64,000 nucleotides of DNA from positions 1-64,000 of the forward strand of contig JASLQO010000016.1 of NCBI GenBank assembly GCA_030744435.1, given 5' to 3'. This stretch comes from JASLQO01 sp002327525. Its GTDB lineage: Bacteria; Pseudomonadota; Gammaproteobacteria; Pseudomonadales; Azotimanducaceae. The position numbers and the translations under genes are program-made. The notes beneath the pieces are model-generated. The model saw nothing but the letters and a program-made list of their open reading frames with translations, ran no database searches and was not told where the DNA came from. Shown one piece after another: positions 27,457 to 37,032 of the stretch; the first letter of the stretch is position 1, and every line of letters starts with the position of its first letter.

Positions 27457-28355
27457 ACCAGGCCATAGGAGCCGCCTTGCGCGTGCTTACATTATTGATC
27501 GCATTGCCGCCGCTGGCCTTCAGTCGGTCGGCGGCGCGCCTGGTCGCTCGCGCGGCGGCGAAATTCGGCATTGAATCGGCCCGTATCAGCCATATCAACC
27601 TGTTGCGCTGTTTTCCTGATCAGAGCCAGGAGAGCGTGGCTGCCCTGGTCCGCGACAGCCTCTGTCATACGGCCTGCCTGATGGCGGAAGCCGGCATGCT
27701 CGCGCATTGGTCGCGTGAGCGCATCCAGCGATGCGTACTTTCGTTGGAAGGGATCGAGCCGCTGCGTGAGTGCCTGCGGCGCAGCCAGAGCGTGTTGCTT
27801 CTCGTGCCTCATTTTGGCAACTGGGAGATGATCACCTTTGTGCTGGGTGGAGAAGGCCTGGTGGCGGTTTACGATCCCCCGCGTATCTCGGCGCTCGAAG
27901 GGCCAATCAAGGAGAGTCGGGAGCGCTTCGGCGCGACGCTCGTCCCTACGGATCGGGCTGGATTGCGGGCGGTCTACCGCGCGCTCAAACACGGTGGACT
28001 GATAGGTATCCTGCCGGACCAGGTGCCGGATACCAGTGCGGGTGTGCATGCCCCCTTTTTCGGTCATCCGGCGCTGACCATGACATTCGCTCATCGTCTC
28101 ATTAGACAGACCAGCCCGGCCGTGTTTATTGGAAGTGCGACGCGTGCGAAGGGTGGCTTTCACGTCCGCATTGTCGCAGCCCCGGCTGGTGTCTGTGACG
28201 AGGATGTCTCGGTGCACGCCGCGAGCCTCAATGCTGCCATAGAAGAGCTCGTACTCACCGATCCGGGGCAGTACCAGTGGGAATACAAACGATTCAAGCG
28301 ACAGCCCCAGGATATGGAACCGGTCTACCCGAAAGTGAAGGCAAACGAGATCTGA
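27453..28355 (+). CDS. Lysophospholipid acyltransferase family protein (LpxL/HtrB-like)
   Basis: This 300-aa protein belongs to the LpxL/LpxM-type acyltransferases that add secondary acyl chains to lipid A. It has an N-terminal hydrophobic segment (about 8-25), the catalytic HxxxxD/E-like motif HFGNWEM (about 119-125), and the LKHGGLIGILPDQVPD segment. It overlaps tag by 4 bases. The exact lipid substrate cannot be told from sequence alone. It is somewhat divergent from LpxL and resembles the shorter LpxL-like proteins encoded near origins of other gammaproteobacteria. Confidence 0.85.
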   Translation: MNQAIGAALRVLTLLIALPPLAFSRSAARLVARAAAKFGIESARISHINLLRCFPDQSQESVAALVRDSLCHTACLMAEAGMLAHWSRERIQRCVLSLEGIEPLRECLRRSQSVLLLVPHFGNWEMITFVLGGEGLVAVYDPPRISALEGPIKESRERFGATLVPTDRAGLRAVYRALKHGGLIGILPDQVPDTSAGVHAPFFGHPALTMTFAHRLIRQTSPAVFIGSATRAKGGFHVRIVAAPAGVCDEDVSVHAASLNAAIEELVLTDPGQYQWEYKRFKRQPQDMEPVYPKVKANEI

Positions 28356-28367
28356 CGTCCCGCGCCG

Positions 28368-29813
28368 CTACCGCCGCCAGAACGCGGGCGACAACAAGAC
28401 GAGCACGGTGAAGATTTCCAGGCGACCGAGCAGCATTGCGAAGATGAGCAACCACTTCGCAGTGGCTGGGACACTGGCGTAGTTGAGCGCCACATCGCCG
28501 AGACCTGGACCCAGATTGTTGAGACACGCACCTACGGCCGAAAAAGCGGTGATGAAGTCGAAATCCGAAATCAGCATCATCGCCGTCACCAGGGTCAAAA
28601 AGATGATCACGTACGCGGCGAAGAAGCTCCATACAGCCTCGATGACACGATCTGGTACCGGATTGCGTCCCAGCTTGATGGGAAAAACGCCACTCGGATG
28701 GATGAGACGACGGATTTCCCGAACACCCTGCCGATAAATGAGGACTACGCGCACCATCTTGATTCCGCCCGCGGTAGAACCAGCGCAACCACCGGCAAAG
28801 GCTGCGAACAGCAGCAGGACAGGAGCCGCCGATGGCCACAGACTGTAGTCGCTGGTCGTAAAGCCGGTGGTGGTGGCGATGGATACGGTCTGAAACACAC
28901 CGTGTGCAAAAGGCGATGACGAAGCCTCCGGGTGCTGGGAGAGGATACCGGTCACAATGGCGCTGATCACGAACAGGACCAGCACGTAGAGGCGCACTTC
29001 GGGATCACCGAGATAGACGCGTAAGCTGCGGTTGTTCCAAGCGATGAAGTGCAGCCCGAAGTTGATACCGGAGACGATCATGAACACCACGGCTACAGCC
29101 TCGATGGCGCCGTTTGAGAAAAAGCCAATGCTCGCATCGTGGGTGGAAAACCCGCCGATCGCGACAGTGGAGAATGCATGGCACACGGCGTCGAACCAGC
29201 TCATGCCGGCGATGCGATAACACACCATGCAGGTGAGGGTCAGGCTGAGATAGATGTACCACAGCGCCTTCGCAGTTTCGGTGATGCGGGGTGTGAGCTT
29301 GTTGTCTTTCACCGGCCCTGGGGACTCGGCGCGATACAGCTGCATACCGCCGATGCCAAGCATCGGCAGGATGGCAACCGCGAGGACGATGATGCCCATG
29401 CCCCCGAGCCATTGCAGGAGCTGGCGATAAAAAAGAATCGAGCGCGGCAGTTCGTCGAGGCCGGTAATCACGGTTGCACCGGTTGTGGTGAGTCCGGACA
29501 GTGATTCGAACGCGGCATCCGTGAAACTCATGTCGGTGGCATCGGCGAAATAGATGGGAATGGCGCCGAACAGCCCAAGACCGAGGTAGAAAAGAGCGGT
29601 GATGAGAAATCCATCACCACTGCGCAGCTCGCGCTCTCCGCGCATCGATAGCCACAGCGCCAGTCCCGAGGCCAGCGTCACGAAGCCGGCCGCGCCGAAA
29701 GTGAGAAAGGTGTTTTCACCATAGTGCAACGCGACTCCCATCGGTACCAGCATAGAGAGACTGAACAACGTCAGCAGGATGCCGGTCACGCGCAATATGA
29801 CGGTGAAATGCAT
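28368..29813 (-). CDS. trkH: Trk potassium uptake membrane subunit TrkH
   Basis: TrkH is the potassium-translocating subunit of the low-affinity Trk system in the inner membrane. The 481-aa protein has about ten to twelve hydrophobic segments organised as four M1-P-M2 repeats. Selectivity-filter segments include SLTTTGATV, FSTVAIGGFSTHD, TATTTGFTTSDY and SAVGACLNNLGPG. It lies 8 bases after trkA, its regulatory subunit. Confidence 0.96.
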   Translation of the reverse strand: MHFTVILRVTGILLTLFSLSMLVPMGVALHYGENTFLTFGAAGFVTLASGLALWLSMRGERELRSGDGFLITALFYLGLGLFGAIPIYFADATDMSFTDAAFESLSGLTTTGATVITGLDELPRSILFYRQLLQWLGGMGIIVLAVAILPMLGIGGMQLYRAESPGPVKDNKLTPRITETAKALWYIYLSLTLTCMVCYRIAGMSWFDAVCHAFSTVAIGGFSTHDASIGFFSNGAIEAVAVVFMIVSGINFGLHFIAWNNRSLRVYLGDPEVRLYVLVLFVISAIVTGILSQHPEASSSPFAHGVFQTVSIATTTGFTTSDYSLWPSAAPVLLLFAAFAGGCAGSTAGGIKMVRVVLIYRQGVREIRRLIHPSGVFPIKLGRNPVPDRVIEAVWSFFAAYVIIFLTLVTAMMLISDFDFITAFSAVGACLNNLGPGLGDVALNYASVPATAKWLLIFAMLLGRLEIFTVLVLLSPAFWRR

Positions 29814-29821
29814 CGGCGTGG

Positions 29822-31201
29822 TCAGAAAAAGGTGATACCGACTTGGAACAGGCGCTCGACCTGAGGTACGTGCTTCTTGTCGATGAGAAAAAGAATGATG
29901 TGATCGTCCGAGGCAACTTCCACATCGCGGTGAGCGATAATGACCTCATCCCCTCGCACGATTGCGCCAATGGTCGTGCCGGGAGGTAGTTCGATGTCAC
30001 GAATGCGTCGACCGACCACCTTCGAACTCCGGGCGTCGCCGTGCGCGATGGCCTCCATGGCCTCAGCCGCACCACGGCGCAGGCTATGCACGCGGGCGAC
30101 GTCACCCCGGCGCACATAGGTCAGCAGGCTGGACGTGGTGGCTTGCTGCGGGGAGATGGCAATGTCGATATCGCCGCCCTGCACCAGGTCCACATAAGCG
30201 GGCTTACTGATCAGCGACATAACCTGGCGTACGCCGAGACGCTTGGCCATGAGCGAGGACATGATGTTGACCTCGTCGTCGTTGGTGACCGCGCAGAACG
30301 CATCGCAGTTTTCGATGTTCTCCTCGACCAGGAGATCGCGGTTGGTGGCCTCACCATGCAACACTACTGAGCTGTGCAGCGACTCGGCTAGCGCCTCACA
30401 GCGTTCGCGGTCGTACTCGATCACCTTCACGGAAAAGTAAGGCTCGATGGCGCGCGCGAGACGTTCTCCGATGTTGCCCCCGCCGGCGATTGTGACACGC
30501 TTGAAGGCGCGCTCCACATGGCGCAGTTCGGCCATCACCGCGTTGATGTGTTCACTCGCCGCGATGAAAAACACCTCGTCGTCCGGCTCGATCACTGTGT
30601 CGGCTTCCGGCGTGATCGGCCGTCCGCGGCGGAAGATGGCGGCCACCTTGGTGTCGTTTTTTGGCATATGCTGGCGCACGCGCCGCAGTTCCTGGCCGAC
30701 CAGTGGTCCGCCGAAATAGGCGCGCACGGCGACCAGCTGTACGCGACCGTCGGCAAAGTCGAGCACCTGCAGAGCCCCGGGGTGTTCCAGCAATTGCCGG
30801 ATATGATTGGTCACCACCTTCTCAGGGCTGATGAGCACGTCGATGGGCATGTGCTCGCGAGTGAAGAAGCCGTCGCGAGAAAGGTAAGAAGAAGAGCGCA
30901 CGCGGGCAATCCTGGTTGGTGTGCGGAACAGGGAATAGCAGACCTGGCAGGCAACCATGTTCACCTCATCACTGGCGGTTACTGCCACCAGCATGTCGGC
31001 ATCGTCCGCACCCGCCTGGCGAAGAACGTGTGGATGGCTGGCGTGGCCCTGGACGGTCTGGATGTCTAGACGAGCTCGCAGCGCCTCCAGCATGTCGGCA
31101 CGTTGATCGACCAGTGTGATGTCGAATGCTTCGTTGGCGAGGTTTTCGGCGAGCGTCCCGCCCACCTGACCGGCACCGAGAATGAGTATCTTCACGCGCA
31201 C
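29822..31201 (-). CDS. trkA: Trk potassium system NAD-binding regulatory subunit TrkA
   Basis: TrkA is the peripheral cytoplasmic subunit that binds NAD(H) or nucleotides and controls TrkH. The 459-aa protein has two tandem RCK units. Each has a Rossmann GxGxxG (LGAGQVGGTLAENLA near the N-terminus; AGGGNIGERLARAIE at about 235) followed by an RCK-C domain. It sits between rsmB and trkH, the usual gammaproteobacterial arrangement. Confidence 0.97.
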   Translation of the reverse strand: MRVKILILGAGQVGGTLAENLANEAFDITLVDQRADMLEALRARLDIQTVQGHASHPHVLRQAGADDADMLVAVTASDEVNMVACQVCYSLFRTPTRIARVRSSSYLSRDGFFTREHMPIDVLISPEKVVTNHIRQLLEHPGALQVLDFADGRVQLVAVRAYFGGPLVGQELRRVRQHMPKNDTKVAAIFRRGRPITPEADTVIEPDDEVFFIAASEHINAVMAELRHVERAFKRVTIAGGGNIGERLARAIEPYFSVKVIEYDRERCEALAESLHSSVVLHGEATNRDLLVEENIENCDAFCAVTNDDEVNIMSSLMAKRLGVRQVMSLISKPAYVDLVQGGDIDIAISPQQATTSSLLTYVRRGDVARVHSLRRGAAEAMEAIAHGDARSSKVVGRRIRDIELPPGTTIGAIVRGDEVIIAHRDVEVASDDHIILFLIDKKHVPQVERLFQVGITFF

Positions 31202-31202
31202 C

Positions 31203-32483
31203 TCATTTGGATTTCACCAGAGCCGCGAAATAGAAAGCGTCAGTGCGCGGATCGAGCGGCAAGAGCTGCCAGCCGTAGCGGGTAGCAGCGCCTGATGGCA
31301 GTTCAATCGGCGCAGCGCTGGCGTCGGTATGGGTATTGAGGAAAACGGCCACGATCGAATCGTTCTCTTCTCGTAACAGCGAACAGGTGCAATACAGAAG
31401 GGTACCGCTGGGACGCAGCGCATGCCATAGATGTCGCAGTAGAAGGGCCTGTACGCGCGCGGTTACCCCGACGTCGGCGGGTTCGCGAAGCAGCTTGATA
31501 TCCGGATGCCGGCGAAGGGTGCCTGAACCGGAGCACGGTGCATCGAGCAGTATGTGATCGTAACGCGCCGCGAGGCGATCGTTGCTGGCGTCTGCGCACA
31601 GGGTTCGAACCTCGTGCCCGAGGCGAACAGCCGACCGGCGGAGCGTATCCAACCGGGATGAGTTGACGTCCATAGCGGAGACCTTCGCGTGAGGCGCCCG
31701 TTCGAGGAGATGAAAAGTCTTGCCACCGGGCGCTGCACAAGCATCCAGGATGGACGATGGTGCCGACAGGCGCTCTGTGAGCAGGTAGGCGGCAAACTGG
31801 GCGCCCGCATCCTGAACGGAGACCAGGCCTTCGGCATATCCTGGTAGCTTCGCCACAGGCATGGGTTGTTCGAGAATCACAGTCTCGGGCAGCCAGCCAG
31901 GTTGCGAGGCGATATTGGCGCTGCCGAGCAGGTGCGTATAGTCCTGCACGCTGGTCCGTGTGAGGTTGATACGGATAGCCATGGGTGCCCGGGCATTGTT
32001 CGCACTCAGCAGATCCCGCCATTGATCCGGGTATTCCTTGCTCACACGCTCGATCAGCCAGGAGGGATGATCGTAGCGGACGCTGTCGTCCTGAGGGGTT
32101 GGCGTGGGCGAGCGCTGCAGTGAGCGCAGCACACCGTTGATAAGGTTCCTGGCCCAGGGTTTGCCTAGCGGGTGGGCGGCAGCGACGGTCTCGTTAATGG
32201 CTGCATGTGGCGGAATCTGTAGATGCCGAAGTTGGTAAGCACCCACCAACATCAATGCGAACAGGTCCAGGTCCCGATCGCGCAAGGGTCGTTCGAGTAA
32301 CGGCTGCAACTCTGCCGAGAGTGAGTAAAAATGGCGTGTCACGCCATACGTCAACTCCCGGGCGAGGGGGCTCTGCTTGCCGGATGCGAGCACCTGATCG
32401 AGCATGCGTCGTCCCGGGCTGCGGGTTGCGTCGAGTAGGTGTGCCAGATTGCGTGCCGCCCTGGCGCGTTCCTCGCCGCTCAC
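31203..32483 (-). CDS. rsmB: 16S rRNA (cytosine-967-C5) methyltransferase
   Basis: RsmB (Sun) methylates C967 of 16S rRNA. The 426-aa protein has an N-terminal NusB-like helical domain (about 1-140) and a SAM-dependent domain with DACAAPGGKTFHLLE, the LLDAPCSGSGTLRRHPDIK motif, and YCTCSLLREEN carrying the catalytic cysteine. It starts with GTG overlapping the fmt stop (GTGA). Confidence 0.97.
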   Translation of the reverse strand: MSGEERARAARNLAHLLDATRSPGRRMLDQVLASGKQSPLARELTYGVTRHFYSLSAELQPLLERPLRDRDLDLFALMLVGAYQLRHLQIPPHAAINETVAAAHPLGKPWARNLINGVLRSLQRSPTPTPQDDSVRYDHPSWLIERVSKEYPDQWRDLLSANNARAPMAIRINLTRTSVQDYTHLLGSANIASQPGWLPETVILEQPMPVAKLPGYAEGLVSVQDAGAQFAAYLLTERLSAPSSILDACAAPGGKTFHLLERAPHAKVSAMDVNSSRLDTLRRSAVRLGHEVRTLCADASNDRLAARYDHILLDAPCSGSGTLRRHPDIKLLREPADVGVTARVQALLLRHLWHALRPSGTLLYCTCSLLREENDSIVAVFLNTHTDASAAPIELPSGAATRYGWQLLPLDPRTDAFYFAALVKSK

Positions 32484-33430
32484 CGAAAGCGCCGCCCGGC
32501 GGCAAAAGTGTCTGCGAAGCCATTCAGCACTGCGGCGACATTGAGAATCGTTCCCTTGCCGCGGTTGAGCGCAAGCTTTTTGAGGCGCAGTGGGACGTCA
32601 CCGCAAAGGACGTCGATGCCGTCTTTGCCAGCGGCGAGAATGGTACCGGGCGGGGTATCCGCCGTATGGGCCTGCGTGCGGGGTCGTTCCTCGGTTTCGA
32701 ACACACGCACACGCAGATCGCCCAGGCAACTCCAGGCGGTACGCCGGTGAGCCAGGGCGCGGACCTGGCGCTGAATATCCGAAGCCGGGCGGGACCAGTC
32801 GATTACAGCGTCAGTGGCGGTGAGTTTGTGCGCATAGGACGGCTCTCCTTGCTGTGGAACAGCCTCCGCATCGTGCAGTCGAGGCAGGGTTTCCAGCAAC
32901 AGGCGAGCGCCGATCTCAGCGAGCGCATTTTCCAGCTCGGCACCGGTCATTCGCGAACCGATATGCATCGCCTCGCGTGCCAAAACGTCCCCCGTATCAA
33001 GCCCTTCGTTCATTTGCATGATGCACACGCCCGCGCGCTTGTCCCCGGCCATGATGGCGCGTTCCACCGGCGCCGCACCGCGCCAACGAGGCAGCAGGGA
33101 GGCATGCACGTTCACGCAACCGTGACATGGGAGAGCCAGTACCTCCGCTGGTAGGATCAGGCCGTATGCGGCGACCACGAGCACGTCGAGAGCCGCCGCG
33201 GCAATGATCGCCCGGCTGTCCTCTGGTTCGAGTGAAGAGGGCGTGGCCACATTCAGCCCCGCGCTTTCGGCAAGCGCCTTCACAGGGCTCGCCCGGGGGC
33301 GCTTGCCGCGGCCTGTAGGCCTGTCCGGCTGAGTGAGCACGAGAACGGGCCTGTGCCCGGCGTCCAGCGATGTCTGCAGGATGGTGCGGGCGAAGGCGGG
33401 GGTTCCCGCGAAACCGATACGGTATTTCAT
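32480..33430 (-). CDS. fmt: Methionyl-tRNA formyltransferase
   Basis: Fmt formylates initiator Met-tRNA using 10-formyl-THF. I take the ATG at 33430 (316 aa, MKYRIGFAGTPAFA), which matches the family start and overlaps the def stop (ATGA). The N-terminal hydrolase fold has the folate-binding HASLLPRWRGAAPVERAI and the LDTGDVL motif. The C-terminal OB-fold follows from about 210. def-fmt-rsmB is a coupled operon. Confidence 0.97.
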   Translation of the reverse strand: MKYRIGFAGTPAFARTILQTSLDAGHRPVLVLTQPDRPTGRGKRPRASPVKALAESAGLNVATPSSLEPEDSRAIIAAAALDVLVVAAYGLILPAEVLALPCHGCVNVHASLLPRWRGAAPVERAIMAGDKRAGVCIMQMNEGLDTGDVLAREAMHIGSRMTGAELENALAEIGARLLLETLPRLHDAEAVPQQGEPSYAHKLTATDAVIDWSRPASDIQRQVRALAHRRTAWSCLGDLRVRVFETEERPRTQAHTADTPPGTILAAGKDGIDVLCGDVPLRLKKLALNRGKGTILNVAAVLNGFADTFAAGRRFR

Positions 33431-33930
33431 GCGCGGATGCGGTGTTGGCGCCCCAGTTTCTTGCGAATACGCGTTCGCTTCAAACTGGAGAGGTAGTCGA
33501 CAAACAATTTGCCTTCCAGGTGGTCGCACTCGTGTTGTATACAGACCGACAGCCTGCCTTCGGCTTCGAACTCATTGGCGTCACCATCGCAGTTGAGGTG
33601 GCGCACACGCACGCGTTCCGCCCTTGTCACGGGCTCGTAAAACCCGGGTATGGACAGGCAGCCCTCTTCATTTTCGACCAGCTCGCCGATGAGGGTCAGT
33701 TGCGGATTGATGAATACGTGGGGCACGTCTTGTGTCTCGGAGACGTCAACCACGATCATGCGTTTGTGCACGTTCACCTGACTGGCAGCAAGGCCGATAC
33801 CGGGAGCGGCATACATGGTCTCCAGCATATCGTCAGCAAGTTTGCGAATCGCGTCGTCGACCCGGGCGACTGGTTTGGCCTGCTTGCGCAGGCGCGAGTC
33901 GGGATACTCTAGGATATTGAGAATGGTCAT
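33427..33930 (-). CDS. def: Peptide deformylase
   Basis: Def removes the formyl group from nascent proteins. The ATG at 33930 gives 167 aa (MTILNILEYPDSRLRKQAKP), the normal length. All three metal-site motifs are intact: GIGLAASQV, EGCLSIPG and QHECDHLEG. The open frame continues upstream without homology. The 310-base gap to the divergent LysM gene (33931-34240) should hold both promoters. I see only weak candidates there (a GATAAT on the def strand) and no other gene. Confidence 0.97.
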   Translation of the reverse strand: MTILNILEYPDSRLRKQAKPVARVDDAIRKLADDMLETMYAAPGIGLAASQVNVHKRMIVVDVSETQDVPHVFINPQLTLIGELVENEEGCLSIPGFYEPVTRAERVRVRHLNCDGDANEFEAEGRLSVCIQHECDHLEGKLFVDYLSSLKRTRIRKKLGRQHRIRA

Positions 33931-34240
33931 GCGGACTGAGAGTGATCTATCTCTAGTATTGGTGTAATTTGTGCTGCTAAGATGGTGAAGATTATCACTT
34001 TTTCGGCCACTTTGAGTCTGGCACTCTGCTCTGGCTATCTGTTGTAACAGGGCGCGCAACGGGACCTTGCGGCGCCACCAAAACTGGACGACAGACTGGA
34101 TGACAGACCGAACGACAGCGAGTGGCACCAGAGGAAGTCACGAGCGGGACCTCGTTTTGAGACAGGATAGCCGACCGACCGTTATGCTCTCGTATTGCGC
34201 TGCTGGCGGCAAACGGTACGGAAAACAAAGGGACAACATC

Positions 34241-35311
34241 ATGCGGAAACCGTTCTGCGTTCGCCACCTATTTTGTACATTGGTGCTGGCACTGGGCACG
34301 ATGGGCGTGCAGGCAGCCGATCTCGCCCAGTATCTGAAACCCGGCCATCCGGAAGTCTACACCGTGGTCAAGGGTGACACGCTATGGGGCATCTCGGGAC
34401 GCTTTCTCAAGCGGCCCTGGTTGTGGCCAGAGATTTGGCAGGTCAATCCGCAAATCGAAAATCCCCATCTGATCTACCCCGGTGATCGTATCTCATTGGT
34501 GTATGTACAAGGACAGCCACGACTGGCGCTGACACGCGGGGATGCGGGGAGGACCGTGCGCATGTCTCCCTCCAACGACGTCAAGCTGAGTCCGCAGATA
34601 AGGGTCAGTCCGTTGGATTCCGCGATACCAACCATAGGGCTGGACGCGCTGCGCGGGTTCCTGGTGCAGAATCGGATCGTGGAGCCATCGTGGCTGATCA
34701 CCTCCCCCTATGTGGTAGAGGGTGCAAGCGAGCGAATCGTGCTGGGTGCGGGCGATCGGCTGTATGTGCGCGGTGAGCTCATGGATGAGCGCTCTTACAG
34801 TATCGTTCGGCGCGGACCGATTTATGTCGACCCGGTGACAGAGGAGGTACTCGGGCAGGAAGCGACGCACATCGGCCTTGGTACCGCCAGCGCACAGGAT
34901 GGTGAAATAGCCACTATGGAGGTGTCCTCCACTCGCGAAGAAATAAAGATTGGCGATCGCGTCATGCCTACCGAAGAGCGCAGAGTGCAATCGACCTTCT
35001 TCCCAAGCGCTCCTGATGAAGAGATCCGGGGAGAGATCATCTCCGTATTCGGCGGCGTCACACAGGTCGGCACCTACGATGTCGTTGTCCTCAACCGGGG
35101 CGAGCGCGAGGGGCTGGAGAATGGCAACGTGCTCGCCACCTATCGCAAGGGAGCCCTCGCGCGCGATCGCATCGCCGGCGACACCATCAGGCTGCCGAGC
35201 GAGCGAGCGGGCCTGTTAATGGTTTTCCGGGTGTTCGAAAAGCTCTCTTATGGCCTGATACTAGAGTCCGAGCAGGCGCTGGCTGTCGGAGATGAGATCA
35301 GAAACCCTTGA
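34241..35311 (+). CDS. LysM-domain envelope protein
   Basis: This 356-aa secreted protein starts at the ATG with AAGGGA upstream. It has a signal peptide (MRKPFCVRHLF, then CTLVLALGTMGVQAAD; likely cleavage after AQA-type VQA). A single LysM domain follows (about 40-90, YTVVKGDTLWGISGRFLKRP and NPQIENPHLIYPGDRI), which binds peptidoglycan. The rest (about 95-356) is a beta-rich region without a recognised enzymatic motif. Orthologues commonly lie between def and dprA in Pseudomonas-like genomes, and the role is not established. Confidence 0.88.
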   Translation: MRKPFCVRHLFCTLVLALGTMGVQAADLAQYLKPGHPEVYTVVKGDTLWGISGRFLKRPWLWPEIWQVNPQIENPHLIYPGDRISLVYVQGQPRLALTRGDAGRTVRMSPSNDVKLSPQIRVSPLDSAIPTIGLDALRGFLVQNRIVEPSWLITSPYVVEGASERIVLGAGDRLYVRGELMDERSYSIVRRGPIYVDPVTEEVLGQEATHIGLGTASAQDGEIATMEVSSTREEIKIGDRVMPTEERRVQSTFFPSAPDEEIRGEIISVFGGVTQVGTYDVVVLNRGEREGLENGNVLATYRKGALARDRIAGDTIRLPSERAGLLMVFRVFEKLSYGLILESEQALAVGDEIRNP

Positions 35312-35388
35312 GCCTCGTCTCCCGGAGCCGTTTTCACCCACGTGATGCGGTGCTAAACGCTCCTCGCAGCGCGGGCTGATCAGCGATT

Positions 35389-36465
35389 TTGTACTCGTCT
35401 GTCCGGGGGCATGCTGAGCGTCATCTCACTGTGGCCGAGGTCGAGCTGGAACACGACTCCCTGTTGGAACTGGCACAGCGCCTGCAGCGTGCTGACCTCC
35501 GCCGCCACCTGCGAGATGGGCTTCGCACCGGGAGGGTGGTGAAAGCACTCTCCGGTGTGCCGCCGCACAGAATCTGGAAGGATGCGGATCTCGAGGCGAA
35601 AGATATTGGATGGCTCGGTGACCGGCTTCCCATTCCGCGTTTCCTTCGGGAGATTCCGGATCCGCCCATCGTTCTCTACTATCGAGGTGGTATCGAATGT
35701 CTTAGCGCCCCGGCAGTGGCGATTGTCGGTGCACGGCGATGTTCCGCTCGCGGCCGGGAACTGGCACGGGAGATGGCTTGCATGCTGGCAGATCACGGCC
35801 TGGTCGTTGTATCCGGGTTGGCGGCAGGCGTCGATGGTGCGGCGCATCGCGGGGCGCTGGAGAGCGGCAGAGCAAGATCGACGGTAGCCGTGCTCGGCCA
35901 TGGGTTTGGCCGCATCTATCCAGCCAGCCATCGTACGCTCGCTGCGAAAATCGAGCTCGCCCATGGAGCGCTCGTCACAGAGTACCCTCCGCTGACACCT
36001 CCGGCACGCTGGCGTTTTCCGGAGCGCAATCGCCTTATAAGCGGGCTCGTACGGGCCGTAGTGCTGATCGAGGCGTCGACCCGAAGCGGCAGCCTCATCA
36101 CGGCGCGTATGGCGCTGGAGCAGGGCCGCGATGTGTTTGCCGTGCCGGGCGGTGCCGGAGATCCGCTGTACGGTGGCAGCCACAGGCTGATACGCGAGGG
36201 CGCTGCGCTGGTCGAAACACCAGCCGATGTGCTTGAAGAGCTTGGTCGCGATGCCGTTCATGCAACCGGAAAGGCGCCAGAGCCGGTACCGGCGGATCTT
36301 CAAATGATACATGCAGTGCTGGGAGCACAACCGCGCGATGCCGATGAGATAGCGGCAGCCACGGGTGCAGCCGTGACCGGCGTCAACGCTGCACTCGTGC
36401 GCCTCGAACTAGAAGGATTTGTCCGGCAGTTGCCCGACGGGTATATTCGCGTGCCTTTTCGTTGA
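35389..36465 (+). CDS. dprA: DNA-processing protein DprA
   Basis: DprA (Smf) protects incoming single-stranded DNA and loads RecA during transformation. The Rossmann-like core is clear: AIVGARRCSARGRELAREMA, VSGLAAGVDGAAHRGALESG and the FPERNRLISGL motif. A C-terminal winged-helix domain follows (DADEIAAATGAAVTGVNAAL, then LEGFVRQLPDGYIRV). The N-terminus is poorly conserved: the first 60 residues lack the usual helix-hairpin-helix-like pattern. The open frame begins with a TTG at 35389 and other starts (GTG at 35431) are possible, so the start is uncertain. Total length of about 358 aa is normal. Confidence 0.92.
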   Translation: MYSSVRGHAERHLTVAEVELEHDSLLELAQRLQRADLRRHLRDGLRTGRVVKALSGVPPHRIWKDADLEAKDIGWLGDRLPIPRFLREIPDPPIVLYYRGGIECLSAPAVAIVGARRCSARGRELAREMACMLADHGLVVVSGLAAGVDGAAHRGALESGRARSTVAVLGHGFGRIYPASHRTLAAKIELAHGALVTEYPPLTPPARWRFPERNRLISGLVRAVVLIEASTRSGSLITARMALEQGRDVFAVPGGAGDPLYGGSHRLIREGAALVETPADVLEELGRDAVHATGKAPEPVPADLQMIHAVLGAQPRDADEIAAATGAAVTGVNAALVRLELEGFVRQLPDGYIRVPFR

Positions 36466-36537
36466 GCATTTGTGGGCGCTTGGCTCCTCATATAGCTTGG
36501 ATTGTGAGGGCACAGCGCGAAACGCTTGGAGGTGAAT

Positions 36538-37032
36538 TTGAGTTTTGTTGCCATTCTCATGGGTTCTGAGTCGGACTGGCCGGTGATGCAGGCCGCGACG
36601 GAGATTCTGAAACAGCTGGAGATCGAGTTCGAGGTTCGTATCTCTTCGGCACATCGCACACCGGAGGCAACCACCAGTTACGTGGTCGATGCCACGGATC
36701 GAGGTTGTGCTGTCTTTATTTGCGGCGCGGGTATGGCCGCACACCTCGCGGGAGCCGTTGCGGCGCACACCCTTCGACCGGTGATTGGCGTGCCCATAGA
36801 CAGTGGTCCACTCGCGGGTTTCGATGCGCTGCTCGCCACGGTGCAGATGCCGGGTGGAATACCCGTTGCCACGGTAGCCGTCGGCAAGGCGGGGGCGAAG
36901 AACGCGGGCTATCTGGCCGCCCAGATGCTGGCGGTCGATGACGCTGATCTCACCGGGCGCCTGGCCGCAGATCGTCAGACGAACCAGGACAAGATCCGCG
37001 CGCAGAATGACCGGCTGCAAGCAGAGCTTTGA
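36538..37032 (+). CDS. purE: N5-carboxyaminoimidazole ribonucleotide mutase
   Basis: PurE converts N5-CAIR to CAIR in purine synthesis, normally after PurK, which is not in this window. I chose the TTG at 36538 because a GGAGGTG ribosome binding site stands 3-4 bases upstream, giving 164 aa (MSFVAILMGSESDWPVM). The family motifs SSAHRTPE, GAGMAAHLAGAVAA and GGIPVATVAVG are intact. It overlaps tsaC by 26 bases. Confidence 0.96.
   Translation: MSFVAILMGSESDWPVMQAATEILKQLEIEFEVRISSAHRTPEATTSYVVDATDRGCAVFICGAGMAAHLAGAVAAHTLRPVIGVPIDSGPLAGFDALLATVQMPGGIPVATVAVGKAGAKNAGYLAAQMLAVDDADLTGRLAADRQTNQDKIRAQNDRLQAEL

Noticed and set aside
34067..34240. Upstream extension of the LysM protein frame
   Set aside because: The 58 extra residues are polar and unlike a signal peptide; the ATG at 34241 with AAGGGA and a proper signal sequence is clearly better.
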